A stretch of DNA of 64,000 nucleotides, from NCBI RefSeq assembly GCF_016793485.1, contig NZ_JAEULZ010000001.1, forward strand, positions 434,001-498,000, written 5' to 3'. Positions within the stretch are counted from its first letter, which is position 1. Each line of letters opens with the position of its first letter. The translations under genes were made by a program, and so were the position numbers. Shown here in pieces: positions 8,801 to 18,826 of the stretch. The DNA is from Mesorhizobium sp. Lineage in GTDB: Bacteria; Pseudomonadota; Alphaproteobacteria; Rhizobiales; Rhizobiaceae. The notes below the pieces were generated by a model. The model did no database searches. It was not told the DNA's origin and saw only the letters and a program-made list of their open reading frames with translations.

Positions 8801-9493
8801 CACTTGGGGGGAGATTGCTCGCTCCGCCGTCCCATCCTCTTCTAAAACGTCGAAAGTTGACGACTCTGCCGAAGCTGCCGATCTCCCCCCTTGTGGGGGA
8901 GATGTCCGGCAGGACAGAGGGGGGCAAGCCGCGATACCTTTGGTGAGGTGGTCGTAGTATCCGGCCTTCGGCACCTCGACCGCTTCCGTGGCCTCCACCT
9001 CATGCCCCGCAAGCACAGCCAGCCGGCGAACCAGCGCCGTCATGTTGTGTGGGCCGCCCGCGCGAAAATACGCGAGCAGCGCGTCGAGTTCTTCGCGCGG
9101 CAGGGTCGAGCATTCCGCGAGCCGCAGATCCTCTTCGTGGGATTCGCCGGGCAGCAGCGCCAGCTTTACGCCGCGCGCCCGTGCCATCGCGGAGAGCTGG
9201 TCGCAGCCATAGCGCCACCACTCGTAGCCGCCCAGGATGCGTACCAGAACGACCTTGGCCTTGGCACCGACGCTGTCGATCCAGAGATCGACTGACATCG
9301 GGTGGCGCAGGTCGCGCAGGGCGGCCAGGCGCATCGAAGGCAGGGCGCCAGCCTCGGCTTTCCACGCCGCTGCCATCCCGGACAGATCGCTGTCGGTAAA
9401 AGAGAGCGCGACGATATCGGCCGGCGACTGACGCAGGTCGACCGGCTCGACAAGGTCGTCGAGCGAGGCGGACGATGTCGTCAGCAGGTGCAC
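5882..9493 (-). CDS. cobN: Cobaltochelatase large subunit CobN (with two in-frame repeat insertions)
   Basis: The 1203-aa product is homologous to CobN and the magnesium-chelatase H subunit. Clear landmarks are [19 protein letters not shown] (about 250-270), [40 protein letters not shown] (about 625-645) and, near the C-terminus, [19 protein letters not shown] followed by [15 protein letters not shown]. CobN with CobS and CobT (not in this window) inserts cobalt into hydrogenobyrinic acid a,c-diamide with ATP. Two stretches, about residues 190-241 and 519-560, are encoded by palindromic repeats; the low-complexity residues ([40 protein letters not shown]) look foreign to the fold but keep the frame. 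The gene lies 16 bases after cobW, and its stop overlaps cobG. Confidence 0.94.
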   Translation of the reverse strand: MHLLTTSSASLDDLVEPVDLRQSPADIVALSFTDSDLSGMAAAWKAEAGALPSMRLAALRDLRHPMSVDLWIDSVGAKAKVVLVRILGGYEWWRYGCDQLSAMARARGVKLALLPGESHEEDLRLAECSTLPREELDALLAYFRAGGPHNMTALVRRLAVLAGHEVEATEAVEVPKAGYYDHLTKGIAACPPLSCRTSPPQGGRSAASAESSTFDVLEEDGTAERAISPQVGEMSGRTEGGAVERQTAASPTIPILFYRSMLLASDVAPIEALAEALRHKGLQPVPIFVASLKDRESAAFVEQALRDLDPALVVTATAFATGAEPGVETLFDRAGVPVMQVIVATTRREAWENSPRGLGPADLAMHVVMPELDGRILAGAISFKDDGGLDPELGFRVFANRPEPDRVDQVAARIEAMVRLQATPRDKRRLAIIMPDYPGAAGRTGYAVGLDVPNSVLAMLHDLKDAGYAVDRIPETARELLNAVESGGAGLSLQDYVMLSANLPEEAKQSLEGAWGAPPSPLRGGSDGEAGRGGGSAEWSATSATPTRALRADPPRKGEGKEHFPVRAATFGTITVALAPDRGKSQDRRADYHDPTLPPRHELIAFGLWLQKKLGVDALVHVGAHGTLEWLPGKAVALGKNCFPEIVTGPLPVVYPFIVSNPGEAAQAKRRISAVTLGHLPPPLVSAELDEDKQKLERLVDEYAQADGLDRRRRDRLAQLIVETAGRTGLASEAGVAATDQSDEALRRIDAWLCDLKDFAIKDGLHIYGRAEIDDDPIRQASAMAERTALIAALDGRHVAAGPAGAPARGRKDVLPTGRNLFTADPRTMPTPTAFDIGEAAAAEVLRQYMQDHGDWPRSLVIDLWGSASLRTGGEEIAQGLALMGCRPQWDAATGRVTGIEVLPPAMLGRTRVDVTWRISGLFRDMFPTQIALIDAATRAVAERNEDSSESPLAETARQQSSVPARIFGSSPGTYGAGPEELLSGGGWETREELGRAYLDATSHAYGGAEGDGRHLPGAFAERIAEADLLVHTGDDPGRDILEGSADVAFVGGFSAAVALLGGKAEVIMLDTTDPKKPKPRSVTQAVARVVRARATSQRFIEGQMRHGPRGASEFAETVDRLIGFAETTNAIPGALIEAVHDAYLGNEAVRAFMLRENPKAAAFIAERFASARRRGLWNPLRNSIDNDLAALIAEARGAQEAA
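7815..7939. repeat. Palindromic element inside cobN (second family)
   Basis: The 23-base arms 7815-7837 and 7917-7939 (CCCTCCCCCTTGCGGGGAGG...) are perfect reverse complements. A nested pair (GGGTGGGGGT and ACCCCCACCC) lies inside. The sequence is different from the cobG/8771/58796 family. It adds about 42 residues to CobN without breaking the frame. Confidence 0.85.
8771..8925. repeat. Palindromic element inside cobN (GCCCCCCTCTG family)
   Basis: The 45-base arms 8771-8815 and 8881-8925 are reverse complements at 43 of 45 positions, with a 65-base interior. The outer 20 bases are GCCCCCCTCTGTCCTGCCGG, shared with the copy at 58796-58951 and almost with the short copy in cobG. The left flank GCGCTCTACGGC also occurs, reversed and with one change, to the right of the 58796 copy, so the mobile unit may extend about 12 bases further on one side. 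It adds about 52 residues to CobN. Confidence 0.88.
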
Positions 9494-9509
9494 GGCAGCG
9501 CAGGCTCCT

Positions 9510-10544
9510 TCAGCCGACCAGTATCTTCTCGATCGCCGGGCGGTTCAAACCCTTGAGGCCGATGATCACCAGCCGCGAGCGGCGGTCGTCGTCGGCTGTC
9601 CAGGCGCGATCATAATAATGGTTCACGCGCGGGCCGACGCCCTGCAAGAGCAGGCGCATCGGCTTGCCGGCGACCTGCACGAAACCTTTCACGCGCAGCA
9701 CGTTTTCCTTTTCGGCTGCGGCCGCCACGCGCGCCGCCAGCTCGTCAGGATTTGCGATGGCGGGGATTTCCACGACGAAGGAGTCGAAGTCGTCATGCTC
9801 GTGGTCCAGTTCGTCGTCGTGATGGGTCTTGCGGTTCTCGATGTCGTCCTCGACCGCCAGCCCCAGTCCGAGCAACAGCGAGGCGTCGACCTTGCCGTTC
9901 GCCGATGGCACGACCTTGACGCCCGGCCTTGCGTGGTCGAGGGCGGCATTGGCGCGGGCGACGCCGGCGGCGTCGATCAGGTCGTTCTTCGACAATATAA
10001 TGAGGTCGGCGCAGGCGACCTGATCGTCGAAAACCTCTTCCACAGGGTCGTCATGGTCGAGCGAATCGTCTGCTGCGCGTTGTTCGGCCAGCGCGTCCAT
10101 GTCGGTCGCGACCTGACCGTCGGCGAGCGCTGCGCCGTCCACCACCGCCACCACGCCATCCACGGTGACGCGGCCCTTTACTGTCGGCCATTGGAACGCC
10201 TGCACCAGCGGCTTCGGCAGCGCCAGCCCCGAGGTCTCGATGATGATGTGGTCGACCTTGGGCGAGCGCGCGAGAATCTGGTCGAGCGCCGGAACGAAAT
10301 CATCGGCCACGGTGCAGCAGATGCAGCCGTTCGCCAGTTCGACGATGTTTTCTTCTGGGCAGCTCTCGATACCGCAGCTGCGTAGGATGTCGCCATCGAC
10401 GCCGACGTCGCCGAATTCGTTGACGATCAGCGCCAACCGCTTGCCCTTGGCGTTTTCTAGCAGGTTGCGGATCAGGGTCGTTTTGCCGGCTCCGAGGAAG
10501 CCGGTGACGACGGTGCAGGGGACGCGGGAGAGGGAGGCGGTCAT
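9510..10544 (-). CDS. cobW: CobW, G3E-family GTPase metallochaperone
   Basis: The 344-aa protein starts MTASLSRVPCTVVTGFLGAG. It has the Walker A GFLGAGKTT (about 15-23), the metal-binding GCICC motif (about 71-75), an IIETSGLALP switch and an SKNDL guanine-specificity motif. A His/Asp-rich stretch (HHDDELDHEHDD, about 230-245) precedes the C-terminal domain, as in metal-handling COG0523 proteins. CobW is needed for B12 synthesis and is thought to supply cobalt to the chelatase. The ATG at 10544 overlaps the stop of the DUF1636 gene; the frame runs on upstream but only through that gene. The 16-base gap to cobN suggests a chaperone-chelatase pair. Confidence 0.94.
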   Translation of the reverse strand: MTASLSRVPCTVVTGFLGAGKTTLIRNLLENAKGKRLALIVNEFGDVGVDGDILRSCGIESCPEENIVELANGCICCTVADDFVPALDQILARSPKVDHIIIETSGLALPKPLVQAFQWPTVKGRVTVDGVVAVVDGAALADGQVATDMDALAEQRAADDSLDHDDPVEEVFDDQVACADLIILSKNDLIDAAGVARANAALDHARPGVKVVPSANGKVDASLLLGLGLAVEDDIENRKTHHDDELDHEHDDFDSFVVEIPAIANPDELAARVAAAAEKENVLRVKGFVQVAGKPMRLLLQGVGPRVNHYYDRAWTADDDRRSRLVIIGLKGLNRPAIEKILVG

Positions 10545-10963
10545 GCGATATCCTTTAGCGATGCCAATGGAGGGATGCGCGCGACGAGGCCGCGCTTGAG
10601 GGAATCGGGCCGGCCGCGCCAGGGGATCAGACCGTCGGTCGAGCCGGCGAAGAGTTTCGCGCCCGCGACCAGGTCGGGGCCGCTTTCGGTCGTCAGGTCG
10701 CCGAAGACATAGCTCCAGCAGCCGTCGCGGAGGATGGCGGCTGAGAGCCGGCGTTTGCAGTTGCCGAGGCAATCGACGGTCGCGACGCGGATCTCGCCTT
10801 CGGATGCCAGTTTCGTGCGGTCGGCGAGAATCGTGCCTGCGCGAGGGTGGCCGTCGGAGCCCGACTCGTCGCGGCAGGTCGCGCAGACGACCACCGTCAC
10901 CGCCGAAAAATTGGCGGGCGCGGACGCTGCTGCCCCTGCGGGGGAAATGTCGTCGGCCTTCAA
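10541..10963 (-). CDS. DUF1636 family metal-binding protein, first gene of the B12 operon
   Basis: About 140 aa, with two cysteine clusters, VVCATCRD (about 25-35) and DCLGNCKRRL (about 67-76), the pattern of DUF1636/ferredoxin-like small metal proteins that accompany cobW. The start is best taken as TTG at 10963, because an AGGGAG ribosome site lies seven bases upstream; a longer reading from 11197 would run through the riboswitch and is not credible. Its role is unproven; the position between a B12 riboswitch and cobW-cobN points to cobalt handling or electron transfer for B12 synthesis. Residues after about 85 include a conserved-looking CWSYVFGDL segment. Confidence 0.82.
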   Translation of the reverse strand: MKADDISPAGAAASAPANFSAVTVVVCATCRDESGSDGHPRAGTILADRTKLASEGEIRVATVDCLGNCKRRLSAAILRDGCWSYVFGDLTTESGPDLVAGAKLFAGSTDGLIPWRGRPDSLKRGLVARIPPLASLKDIA

Positions 10964-11063
10964 AGCACAGCTCCCTGTCCGGGACACCCGCCGGACGGTC
11001 GGTAATTTTTCCTGCGCAATTCCGGACGCAAAACCGCGAGGCACTTTTGCTGGAATTGCTCGT

Positions 11064-11237
11064 CTGACGGCAGGTCTCCTGGCTTGCGGGTCGCCGCCCT
11101 TGCCGCCTTCCCGGACTGGTCCAGTGGCTCTCGGCTTGGGCTCGTCGCTTACAGTTGCGGGGACAGCCGCGGAGTTGGACAAAAGCCCGCACCGCATTCC
11201 CTCTTAGCCCCTTCCGTTGCGGGAAGGAGACCGTCAG
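11064..11237 (-). promoter_or_regulatory. Cobalamin (B12) riboswitch controlling the DUF1636-cobW-cobN-GHIJ operon
   Basis: Read on the minus strand, the RNA shows the class features in order: GGGAATGCGGTGCGG, GGCTGTCCCCGCAACTGTAAGC, GAGCCACTG, GGGAAGGC, and the B12 box AGCCAGGAGACCTGCC. Seven-base closing strands CTGACGG (5') and CCGTCAG (3') pair as P1 and set the boundaries. The DUF1636 start lies about 100 bases downstream. By the known behaviour of the class, adenosylcobalamin binding should lower expression of the operon. Confidence 0.96.
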
Positions 11238-11243
11238 GCAGAG

Positions 11244-11272
11244 ATTTAGGCTTTGAGGCGGTTTGAAGTCAA
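11244..11272 (-). promoter_or_regulatory. Predicted sigma-70 promoter of the riboswitch operon
   Basis: On the minus strand TTGACT (11267-11272) and CTAAAT (11244-11249) are 17 bases apart. Transcription would start near 11237, exactly at the 5' edge of the riboswitch. Confidence 0.65.
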
Positions 11273-11279
11273 CGCGCTG

Positions 11280-12500
11280 TTACGACCTGTCCGGTTCCGC
11301 CAGCGCCAGCTTTGCCAGCGTCGGACCCAGATCGCCGGCCGGAACGACCTCCATGCGCTCAAGCCCCAGCCAGGACTGCATGAGTTTGAATTCTTCGAGC
11401 AGTTCAGACGCCGTGTCAGTCGGTGCGCCGGGTTCGGCATAGGTCGCAAGCACGCGCAGGATGCCTGCCGGACGGTCGGCCTTCACGTCAGCGCGGGCAA
11501 CGACGGTGTCGCCGAGCAGGAAGGGCAGGACGTAATAGCCGTACTGGCGCTTCTCGGCCGGCGTGTAGATCTCGATACGATAGCGGAAGCCAAACAGCCG
11601 CTCGGCGCGAGAGCGCTCGAACACGAGCGGATCGAAGGGCGCGAGCAGGGCGCGGGCATGGACCTTTCGCGGCATGCGGGCGCCGGTATGCAGGTAGGCC
11701 GGTTGCTTCCAGCCTTCGACCGTAACCGGCAGGATCTCGCCTTCCTCGACCAGTTCCTCCAGCCTGCCCTTCATGTCGCCCGGCGAGAGCCGGAAATAGT
11801 CGCGCAGATCGCCATAGGTGGCGATGCCAAGCGCACGTGCGGAGTGCCGGAGCAGTTCGCGATGGGCATCCTCGGGTCTTGGGGCAGGGGCGTTGAAGAT
11901 ACCGCCGGGGATAACGCGTTCCGGCAGGTCATAGAGGCGCTCGAATCCGCGCCGCGACTGGGTCGTGATGCGCCCGGCCCAGAACAGCCATTCGAAGGCG
12001 TGCTTTTCGTCCGACCAGCCCCACCAGCCGCCCTTGCCCTTCGCGCCCTCGATATGGGAGGCGGCGATTGGACCACGGGAGGCCACCTCCGCGTAGATGG
12101 CCTCAATCAGGCTCTTGTTCCTGTCGGCCCAGCGGGCGAGGCCGCCATAAATCTCGGAGCTGTCATTGGCTGCGGCGCGCTCCATGCGCCAGCGCATCAG
12201 CGGCCATGTCTCCAGCGGCAGGAACGACGCTTCATGCGCCCAATATTCGAAAAGGCGCCGTTTTTTTCCTGACGCAGCGTCATCCAGAAGCGTCATGGCG
12301 TAGGGCCCGAGACGCGAGAAAAGCGGCATGTAATGCGCGCGTACAACAGCGCTCACCGAATCGATCTGAAGCAGTCCGAGGCGGCCGATGACACGATTCA
12401 GATGACGCCGATCGATGGGGCCAGACGGGCGCGGCTCCGCGAAACCCTGCGCCGCGAGCGCGATGCGTCGCGCCAATGGCAATGAGAGCTTTTCCTTCAT
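11280..12500 (-). CDS. Winged-helix DNA glycosylase-like protein, YcaQ/AlkX (HTH_42) family
   Basis: A 406-aa cytosolic protein. It opens with LARRIALAAQGFAEPRPSG and a winged-helix segment HLNRVIGRLGLLQIDSVSAVVRAHYMPLFSRLG (about 30-65). It has EYWAHEASFLPLETWPLMRWR (about 95-115), RITTQSRRGFERLYDLPERVIP and KRQYGYYVLPFLLGD near the C-terminus, all hallmarks of the YcaQ/COG3214 family. Characterised members are DNA glycosylases acting on interstrand crosslinks or bulky alkyl adducts; the QxQ-type catalytic motif varies and cannot be assigned with confidence here. It is unrelated to its cobalamin neighbours; the stop lies just upstream of the B12 operon promoter. The start ATG at 12500 is the family-like N-terminus. 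Confidence 0.85.
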   Translation of the reverse strand: MKEKLSLPLARRIALAAQGFAEPRPSGPIDRRHLNRVIGRLGLLQIDSVSAVVRAHYMPLFSRLGPYAMTLLDDAASGKKRRLFEYWAHEASFLPLETWPLMRWRMERAAANDSSEIYGGLARWADRNKSLIEAIYAEVASRGPIAASHIEGAKGKGGWWGWSDEKHAFEWLFWAGRITTQSRRGFERLYDLPERVIPGGIFNAPAPRPEDAHRELLRHSARALGIATYGDLRDYFRLSPGDMKGRLEELVEEGEILPVTVEGWKQPAYLHTGARMPRKVHARALLAPFDPLVFERSRAERLFGFRYRIEIYTPAEKRQYGYYVLPFLLGDTVVARADVKADRPAGILRVLATYAEPGAPTDTASELLEEFKLMQSWLGLERMEVVPAGDLGPTLAKLALAEPDRS

Positions 12501-12825
12501 GCTTCGGCGTGACGTTGCGGAACTGATATCGGAGACGGCATCGGAGGCTGCAAATTGATCGATTTTCGCGATGTTCTAGCAGGCTTTGCCGCCAAATGCT
12601 GTCAGGAGAATAAAGTGGAGTAAAATGGTAAGGAATTCATGGACATGCTAAACGTTGGAAGTGCCTTCTTTCGGTCAAGGTTTGTCTTGCTTCACCGGAA
12701 CTGCTGCGCTAACCCTCCCGCGTTGCAGCATGAACCCCGAACGGTTCTGTGTACGCTCTGTCGCGCTTCCTCAATCGGGTCCCGTGCTGTAAACCAAACT
12801 GGATCGTATCCGCGGACCTGAGGCA
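12501..12825. other. Intergenic region upstream of nuoA
   Basis: This is a 325-base gap between the divergent ycaQ-like gene and nuoA. It must hold the nuo promoter, but no convincing -35/-10 pair stands out; a weak candidate is TTGCTT near 12688 with TAACCC 17 bases later. The stretch 12541-12650 is more AT-rich than its surroundings. A 60-codon open frame at 12639 has no ribosome site or recognisable product and is not called as a gene. Confidence 0.5.
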
Positions 12826-13191
12826 ATGAGCGAACTCCTGGGCTCCTACCTGCCCGTCGTGATCTTCATCGGCGTTGCGCTGATCGTAGGCATCGCGCTC
12901 GTCGTGGCGCCCTTTATCGTCGCCTACCGCAATCCCGACCCCGAGAAGCTTTCCGCCTATGAGTGCGGCTTCAATTCCTTCGACGACGCCCGCATGAAGT
13001 TCGACGTGCGCTTCTATCTTGTGTCGATCCTCTTCATCATCTTCGACCTCGAAGTGGCCTTTCTGTTTCCGTGGGCAGTTTCCTTCGGCGAGATCGGCAT
13101 GTTCGGCTTCTGGTCGATGATGGTCTTCCTCGGCGTGCTCACCATCGGCTTCATCTATGAATGGAAGAAGGGAGCGCTGGAATGGGATTGA
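12826..13191 (+). CDS. nuoA: NADH-quinone oxidoreductase subunit A
   Basis: This 121-aa membrane protein has three hydrophobic helices (about 8-30, 62-82, 90-112). The loop contains the invariant [20 protein letters not shown] (about 43-62), whose cysteine lies near the quinone-site switch. NuoA forms part of the first proton-channel region next to NuoH and NuoJ in the membrane arm of complex I. It is the first gene of a same-strand nuo operon that runs to nuoN; its stop overlaps the nuoB start by ten bases. Confidence 0.97.
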   Translation: MSELLGSYLPVVIFIGVALIVGIALVVAPFIVAYRNPDPEKLSAYECGFNSFDDARMKFDVRFYLVSILFIIFDLEVAFLFPWAVSFGEIGMFGFWSMMVFLGVLTIGFIYEWKKGALEWD

Positions 13192-13781
13192 GCCCGACCA
13201 TGACCCCGACCAACACGGGCGGCACACTCGTTGCCCCGAAGCCGAAAGGCATTCTCGACCCGGCGACGGGAAAGCCTGTCGGCCATGACGATCCGTTTTT
13301 CGGCGCCATCAACGAGGAGCTTTCCGACAAGGGCTTCCTCGTCACCTCGTCGGAAGCGCTGATCACCTGGGCGCGCACCGGTTCGCTCATGTACATGACG
13401 TTCGGCTTGGCCTGCTGCGCCGTCGAAATGATCCACTCGGCCATGCCGCGCTACGACTCCGAGCGTTTCGGCATCGCGCCGCGCGCTTCGCCGAGGCAGT
13501 CCGACGTGATGATCGTCGCCGGCACGCTGACCAACAAGATGGCGCCCGCGCTGCGCAAGGTCTACGACCAGATGCCGGAGCCGCGCTACGTCATCTCGAT
13601 GGGCTCGTGTGCCAATGGCGGCGGCTATTACCACTATTCCTACGCCGTGGTGCGCGGTTGCGACCGCGTGGTTCCGGTCGATATCTATGTTCCCGGCTGT
13701 CCGCCCACGGCCGAAGCGCTGATGTACGGTCTTCTCCTGCTGCAGAAGAAGATCCGCCGCACCGGCACGATCGAGCGGTGA
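13182..13781 (+). CDS. nuoB: NADH-quinone oxidoreductase subunit B
   Basis: This 199-aa protein carries the N2 [4Fe-4S] ligands: the adjacent pair in [10 protein letters not shown], then [11 protein letters not shown] and [13 protein letters not shown]2 is the last cluster before ubiquinone. The start is taken at ATG 13182 (MGLSPTMTP), which follows a GGGAGCG ribosome site; an in-frame ATG at 13161 would add seven residues inside nuoA and is less likely. It sits in the peripheral arm next to NuoD. Confidence 0.97.
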   Translation: MGLSPTMTPTNTGGTLVAPKPKGILDPATGKPVGHDDPFFGAINEELSDKGFLVTSSEALITWARTGSLMYMTFGLACCAVEMIHSAMPRYDSERFGIAPRASPRQSDVMIVAGTLTNKMAPALRKVYDQMPEPRYVISMGSCANGGGYYHYSYAVVRGCDRVVPVDIYVPGCPPTAEALMYGLLLLQKKIRRTGTIER

Positions 13782-13785
13782 TCCC

Positions 13786-14388
13786 ATGAGCGAAGCGCTT
13801 CAGGGACTTTCCGAGTATCTTGCCGGCAAGCTGGCCAGCAAGATCGTCAATGCCGAACTGGCTTACGGCGAGTTGACGGTCACGGTGGCAGGCGACGACC
13901 TGCTGGACGCCATGAGGCTGCTGCGGGACGACGCGTCCTGCCAGTTCGTCTCGATCGTCGATGTCTCCGGCGCGGACTATCCGTCGCGCGTGCTGCGCTT
14001 CGATGTCGTCTACCATCTGCTGTCGCCAAAGAAGAACCTGCGCATCCGCGTCAAGGTCCAGACGGACGAGGATACGCCCATTCCGTCGGTCACCGGCATC
14101 TATCCGGGCGCGGACTGGTACGAGCGCGAGACCTACGACCTCTACGGCATCCTGTTTTCCGGCCATCCGGACCTGCGTCGCATCCTGACCGACTACGGTT
14201 TCGACGGCCATCCGCTGCGCAAGGACTTTCCGGTCACCGGCTTTGTGGAAGTCCGCTACGACGACGAGGTCAAGCGTGTCGTCTACGAGCCTGTCGAGCT
14301 GAAGCAGGAATTCCGCAATTTCGACTTCCTCTCACCCTGGGAAGGCACCGAATACGTGCTGCCGGGCGACGAGAAGGCGAAGCAGTGA
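13786..14388 (+). CDS. nuoC: NADH-quinone oxidoreductase subunit C
   Basis: The 200-aa complex I 30-kDa subunit. The family signature [38 protein letters not shown] lies at about residues 111-148. It is a separate protein, not fused to NuoD as in E. coli, which fits an alphaproteobacterium. The peripheral-arm subunit packs against NuoB and NuoD. It starts four bases after nuoB. Confidence 0.97.
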   Translation: MSEALQGLSEYLAGKLASKIVNAELAYGELTVTVAGDDLLDAMRLLRDDASCQFVSIVDVSGADYPSRVLRFDVVYHLLSPKKNLRIRVKVQTDEDTPIPSVTGIYPGADWYERETYDLYGILFSGHPDLRRILTDYGFDGHPLRKDFPVTGFVEVRYDDEVKRVVYEPVELKQEFRNFDFLSPWEGTEYVLPGDEKAKQ

Positions 14389-14407
14389 TGCGGCAGAGCT
14401 AACGATC

Positions 14408-15598
14408 ATGAGCGAACTTTCCGTCCGCAACTTCAACATCAACTTCGGCCCGCAGCATCCGGCCGCGCACGGCGTGTTGCGCCTTGTGCTGGAACTGGAC
14501 GGCGAGGTGGTCGATCGCGTCGATCCGCATATCGGCCTGCTGCATCGCGGCACCGAGAAGCTGATGGAGCAGAAGACCTATCTGCAGGCGGTGCCTTATC
14601 TCGATCGCCTCGACTATTGCGCTCCGATGAACCAGGAGCACGCGTTCGCGCTCGCGGTCGAGCGGCTGCTGGACATCGAATTGCCCAAGCGCGGCCAGTT
14701 GATCCGCGTGCTCGTCTCGGAACTCGGCCGCATCCTGTCGCATATCCTGAACGTCACGACGCAGGCCATGGACGTCGGCGCACTGACGCCGCCGCTCTGG
14801 GGCTTCGTCGACCGCGAGAAGCTGATGGTGTTCTACGAACGCATCAGCGGCTCGCGCATGCATGCGGCATACATCCGGCCGGGCGGCGTCCATCAGGATA
14901 TCCCCGATCAGGTGCTCGAGGATATCGGGACCTGGACCGCGCAGTTCCTGAAGACGATGGACGACCTCGACAATCTCCTGAGCCCCAACCGCATCTTCAA
15001 GCAGCGCAACGTCGATATCGGCGTGATTTCGCTCGAGGACGCCTGGGCCTGGGGCTTTTCGGGCGTGATGGTGCGTGGCTCGGGCGCTGCGTGGGACCTG
15101 CGCAAATCGCAGCCCTACGAATGCTATCCGGAAATGGAATTCGACGTGCCGGTCGGCAAGAACGGCGACTGCTACGACCGTTATCTCATCCGCATGGAGG
15201 AGATGCGCCAGTCGGTGAAGATCATCCGCCAGTGCCTGGAACGGCTTCTCGGCAAGGATCGCGGCGGGCCTGTGTCGAACACCGACGGCAAGGTCGTGCC
15301 GCCGAAGCGGGGCGAAATGAAGCGCTCGATGGAAGCGCTCATCCATCACTTCAAGCTCTACACCGAAGGTTACCGCGTCCCGGCGGGCGAGGTTTACGCG
15401 GCCGTCGAGGCGCCCAAGGGCGAGTTCGGCGTCTATCTCGTCTCCGACGGCACCAACAAGCCATACCGCTGCAAGCTGCGCGCACCGGGCTTTGCACATC
15501 TTCAGGCCATGGATTTCCTCTGCCGTGGCCACATGCTGGCCGACGTGACCGCCGTGCTTGGCTCCCTCGACATCGTGTTTGGTGAGGTCGATCGCTAA
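14408..15598 (+). CDS. nuoD: NADH-quinone oxidoreductase subunit D
   Basis: This 396-aa, 49-kDa-type subunit is related to nickel-hydrogenase large chains but lacks the nickel ligands. It starts with [25 protein letters not shown], which includes the quinone-site HPAAHG histidine, and has [18 protein letters not shown], the [10 protein letters not shown] loop and a C-terminal DIVFGEVDR. It forms the quinone-binding cavity with NuoB. Its TAA stop overlaps the nuoE ATG by one base (TAATG). Confidence 0.97.
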   Translation: MSELSVRNFNINFGPQHPAAHGVLRLVLELDGEVVDRVDPHIGLLHRGTEKLMEQKTYLQAVPYLDRLDYCAPMNQEHAFALAVERLLDIELPKRGQLIRVLVSELGRILSHILNVTTQAMDVGALTPPLWGFVDREKLMVFYERISGSRMHAAYIRPGGVHQDIPDQVLEDIGTWTAQFLKTMDDLDNLLSPNRIFKQRNVDIGVISLEDAWAWGFSGVMVRGSGAAWDLRKSQPYECYPEMEFDVPVGKNGDCYDRYLIRMEEMRQSVKIIRQCLERLLGKDRGGPVSNTDGKVVPPKRGEMKRSMEALIHHFKLYTEGYRVPAGEVYAAVEAPKGEFGVYLVSDGTNKPYRCKLRAPGFAHLQAMDFLCRGHMLADVTAVLGSLDIVFGEVDR

Positions 15599-16791
15599 TG
15601 TCCGTCCGTCGCCTCGCAGATATTTCGGAGCAGCCCGCAACCTTCGCGTTCAACGCGGAGAACAGCACCTGGGCCCAAAAGACGATCGCCAAGTATCCGG
15701 AAGGCCGTGAGCAGTCGGCCGTCATCCCGCTGATGATGCGGGCGCAGGAGCAGGAAGGCTGGGTCACCAAAGCGGCGATCGAAAAGATCGCCGACATGCT
15801 GGAGATGCCCTACATCCGCGTGCTCGAGGTTGCGACCTTCTACACCCAGTTCCAGCTCAAGCCGGTCGGCACGCGCGCCCACATCCAGGTCTGCGGCACG
15901 ACGCCGTGCATGCTGCGCGGCTCGGAAGACCTGATGAAGGTCTGTCGCAACAAGATCCATCACGACCAGTTCCATACCAACGAAGATGGAACGCTTTCGT
16001 GGGAAGAGGTCGAATGCCTCGGCGCGTGCGTGAACGCGCCGATGGTCGCGATCTTCAAGGACACCTACGAGGACCTGACGCCCGAGAGGCTGGAAGAGAT
16101 CATCGATGCGTTCGAGCAGGGCAAGGGCGCCGACGTGCCTGTCGGCCCGCAGAACGGCCGTGTCTTCTCCGCCCCGCTGACCGGGCAGAAGACGTTGCTT
16201 GACGAGACCGCCGTCCTCAAGGTCATGCGTGACCGTTTGATCGCGGAGGAAAAGGCTGCTGCGGATGCCGCCGCTCCCGCGCCTGAGGCCGAGGTGGCTC
16301 CTTCCAATGCAGCGAAGCCGAAGACCGATGCGCCCGAGACAAGTCCGGCGCTGAAGACGCCATCGCCTGAGAAGGTCGCGCCCGAGACAGAAAAGGCCGC
16401 CAGCGTTGCTGCACCAGCCGTGAACGAGGCTGCCGCCAACACGGCCGCAGCGGCCGTCGACGGTCAGGCAAAGCAGCGCAAGTCGCGCGCGGCTGAAAAG
16501 CCGTCGCTTGAGGATCCGAGCCGCCCGGCCGGCATCGAAAAGCCGGCTGCGGTGGACGATCTCAAGATGATTTCCGGTGTCGGGCCAAAGATCGAGGGCA
16601 TCCTCCATTCGCTCGGCATCTACACTTTCGCGCAGATCGCGGAGTGGAACGATTCCCATCGTGGTTGGGTCGACAGCTACCTGAACTTCAAGGGCCGCAT
16701 CGACCGCGACGAGTGGATCAAGCAGGCAGAGGCGCTGCACAAGGGCGGCGTCGAGGAATATGTCCGCGTTTTCGGCAAGAAACCGGTCTGA
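15598..16791 (+). CDS. nuoE: NADH-quinone oxidoreductase subunit E with long C-terminal extension
   Basis: The product is 397 aa, about twice the length of a bare 24-kDa subunit. Residues 1-205 are the thioredoxin-like NuoE domain with the N1a [2Fe-2S] cysteines in QVCGTTPCML and ECLGACVNAP. A low-complexity Ala/Pro/Lys/Glu linker follows (about 215-312). Residues about 315-397 form a compact domain starting VDDLKMISGVGPKIEGIL, a helix-hairpin-helix-type motif, and ending in an aromatic-rich helix. The same domain closes the protein encoded at 18120-18767. Such extensions are known on rhizobial NuoE; their role in complex I is not established. It lies directly after nuoD and before nuoF. Confidence 0.96.
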   Translation: MSVRRLADISEQPATFAFNAENSTWAQKTIAKYPEGREQSAVIPLMMRAQEQEGWVTKAAIEKIADMLEMPYIRVLEVATFYTQFQLKPVGTRAHIQVCGTTPCMLRGSEDLMKVCRNKIHHDQFHTNEDGTLSWEEVECLGACVNAPMVAIFKDTYEDLTPERLEEIIDAFEQGKGADVPVGPQNGRVFSAPLTGQKTLLDETAVLKVMRDRLIAEEKAAADAAAPAPEAEVAPSNAAKPKTDAPETSPALKTPSPEKVAPETEKAASVAAPAVNEAAANTAAAAVDGQAKQRKSRAAEKPSLEDPSRPAGIEKPAAVDDLKMISGVGPKIEGILHSLGIYTFAQIAEWNDSHRGWVDSYLNFKGRIDRDEWIKQAEALHKGGVEEYVRVFGKKPV

Positions 16792-16802
16792 GGGCTTAGA
16801 GA

Positions 16803-18107
<1,305 letters not shown>

Positions 18108-18119
18108 GCGGACGCGACG

Positions 18120-18767
18120 ATGGTCGAGGCGAAGCGCAAAGAGACGGTGACGGCGGGAATGGCGACCGTACTGCCAGTTGAGATGGCAAGCGCGGTCAAT
18201 CTGTTCGCGCATCCGTTTGCCGGCGTGGCGGCTGCCTCGGCTGTCAGCATCGGCCTTGCCAGCCAGGCTTTCGGCTTCTGGATGGGTGCGATCTCGGGCA
18301 TGGCGGAAGCATCGCAGCGCATGTTCGGTCCGCAGGACGGCAAAGCTGCCCCGGGAAGTTCCGTCGCGCCGAAGGCACGGTCCGCCGCGACCAAGGCCAG
18401 AACTGCCACCAAGGTGCTGATCGAGGAGACGCAGTCGGCCGCGCTGGAGATCGCCGGCGACGTTGTTGCCAAGGCGGAAGCGTCATCGGTCGCCAAGAAT
18501 GCGGTCGAGTTGCAGCCGGAGGATTTCCGCCAGCCGAAGTCGATGTCCAAGCCAAAGAAGGTTGACGACCTCAAGGCGATATCGGGCGTCGGCCCCAAGC
18601 TCGAGAAAGTGTTGAACGAACTCGGCGTCTGGACCTATGCGCAGATCGCGGGCTGGACGACGGAAGAGACAGCGTGGGTGGACGACTACCTGTCGTTCAC
18701 GGGCCGGATCGAGCGGGATGACTGGATAGGGCAGGCGGCAGCGCTTGCGGGCAGGAAGAAGCGCTGA
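18120..18767 (+). CDS. Nuo-operon accessory protein with NuoE-type C-terminal domain
   Basis: This 215-aa protein, between nuoF and nuoG, is not a canonical complex I subunit. Residues about 20-65 are hydrophobic and alanine-rich (HPFAGVAAASAVSIGLASQA), somewhat like a phasin or amphipathic helix region. A charged Ala/Lys linker follows. Residues about 144-215 (VDDLKAISGVGPKLEKVL ... WVDDYLSFTGRIERDDWI) match the NuoE C-terminal domain at about 40 of 66 positions by eye, so the domain was duplicated or shared within the operon. It begins 12 bases after the nuoF stop in the same direction, so it is almost certainly co-transcribed. A role in complex I assembly or stability is inference. Confidence 0.8.
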   Translation: MVEAKRKETVTAGMATVLPVEMASAVNLFAHPFAGVAAASAVSIGLASQAFGFWMGAISGMAEASQRMFGPQDGKAAPGSSVAPKARSAATKARTATKVLIEETQSAALEIAGDVVAKAEASSVAKNAVELQPEDFRQPKSMSKPKKVDDLKAISGVGPKLEKVLNELGVWTYAQIAGWTTEETAWVDDYLSFTGRIERDDWIGQAAALAGRKKR

Positions 18768-18826
18768 ACTACCGGACTTGGACCGGACAAGGAATTGCGG
18801 TTTCGGCCGCAGGGGTTTGAGGCAAG

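Noticed and set aside
12639-12821. 60-codon plus-strand frame upstream of nuoA
   Set aside because: No ribosome site and a Cys/Arg-rich translation; it probably lies in the nuo promoter region.
14399-15640. 413-codon minus-strand open frame opposite nuoD
   Set aside because: nuoD is unmistakable on the plus strand; the frame is a high-GC shadow rich in Arg/His/Ala with no motif.
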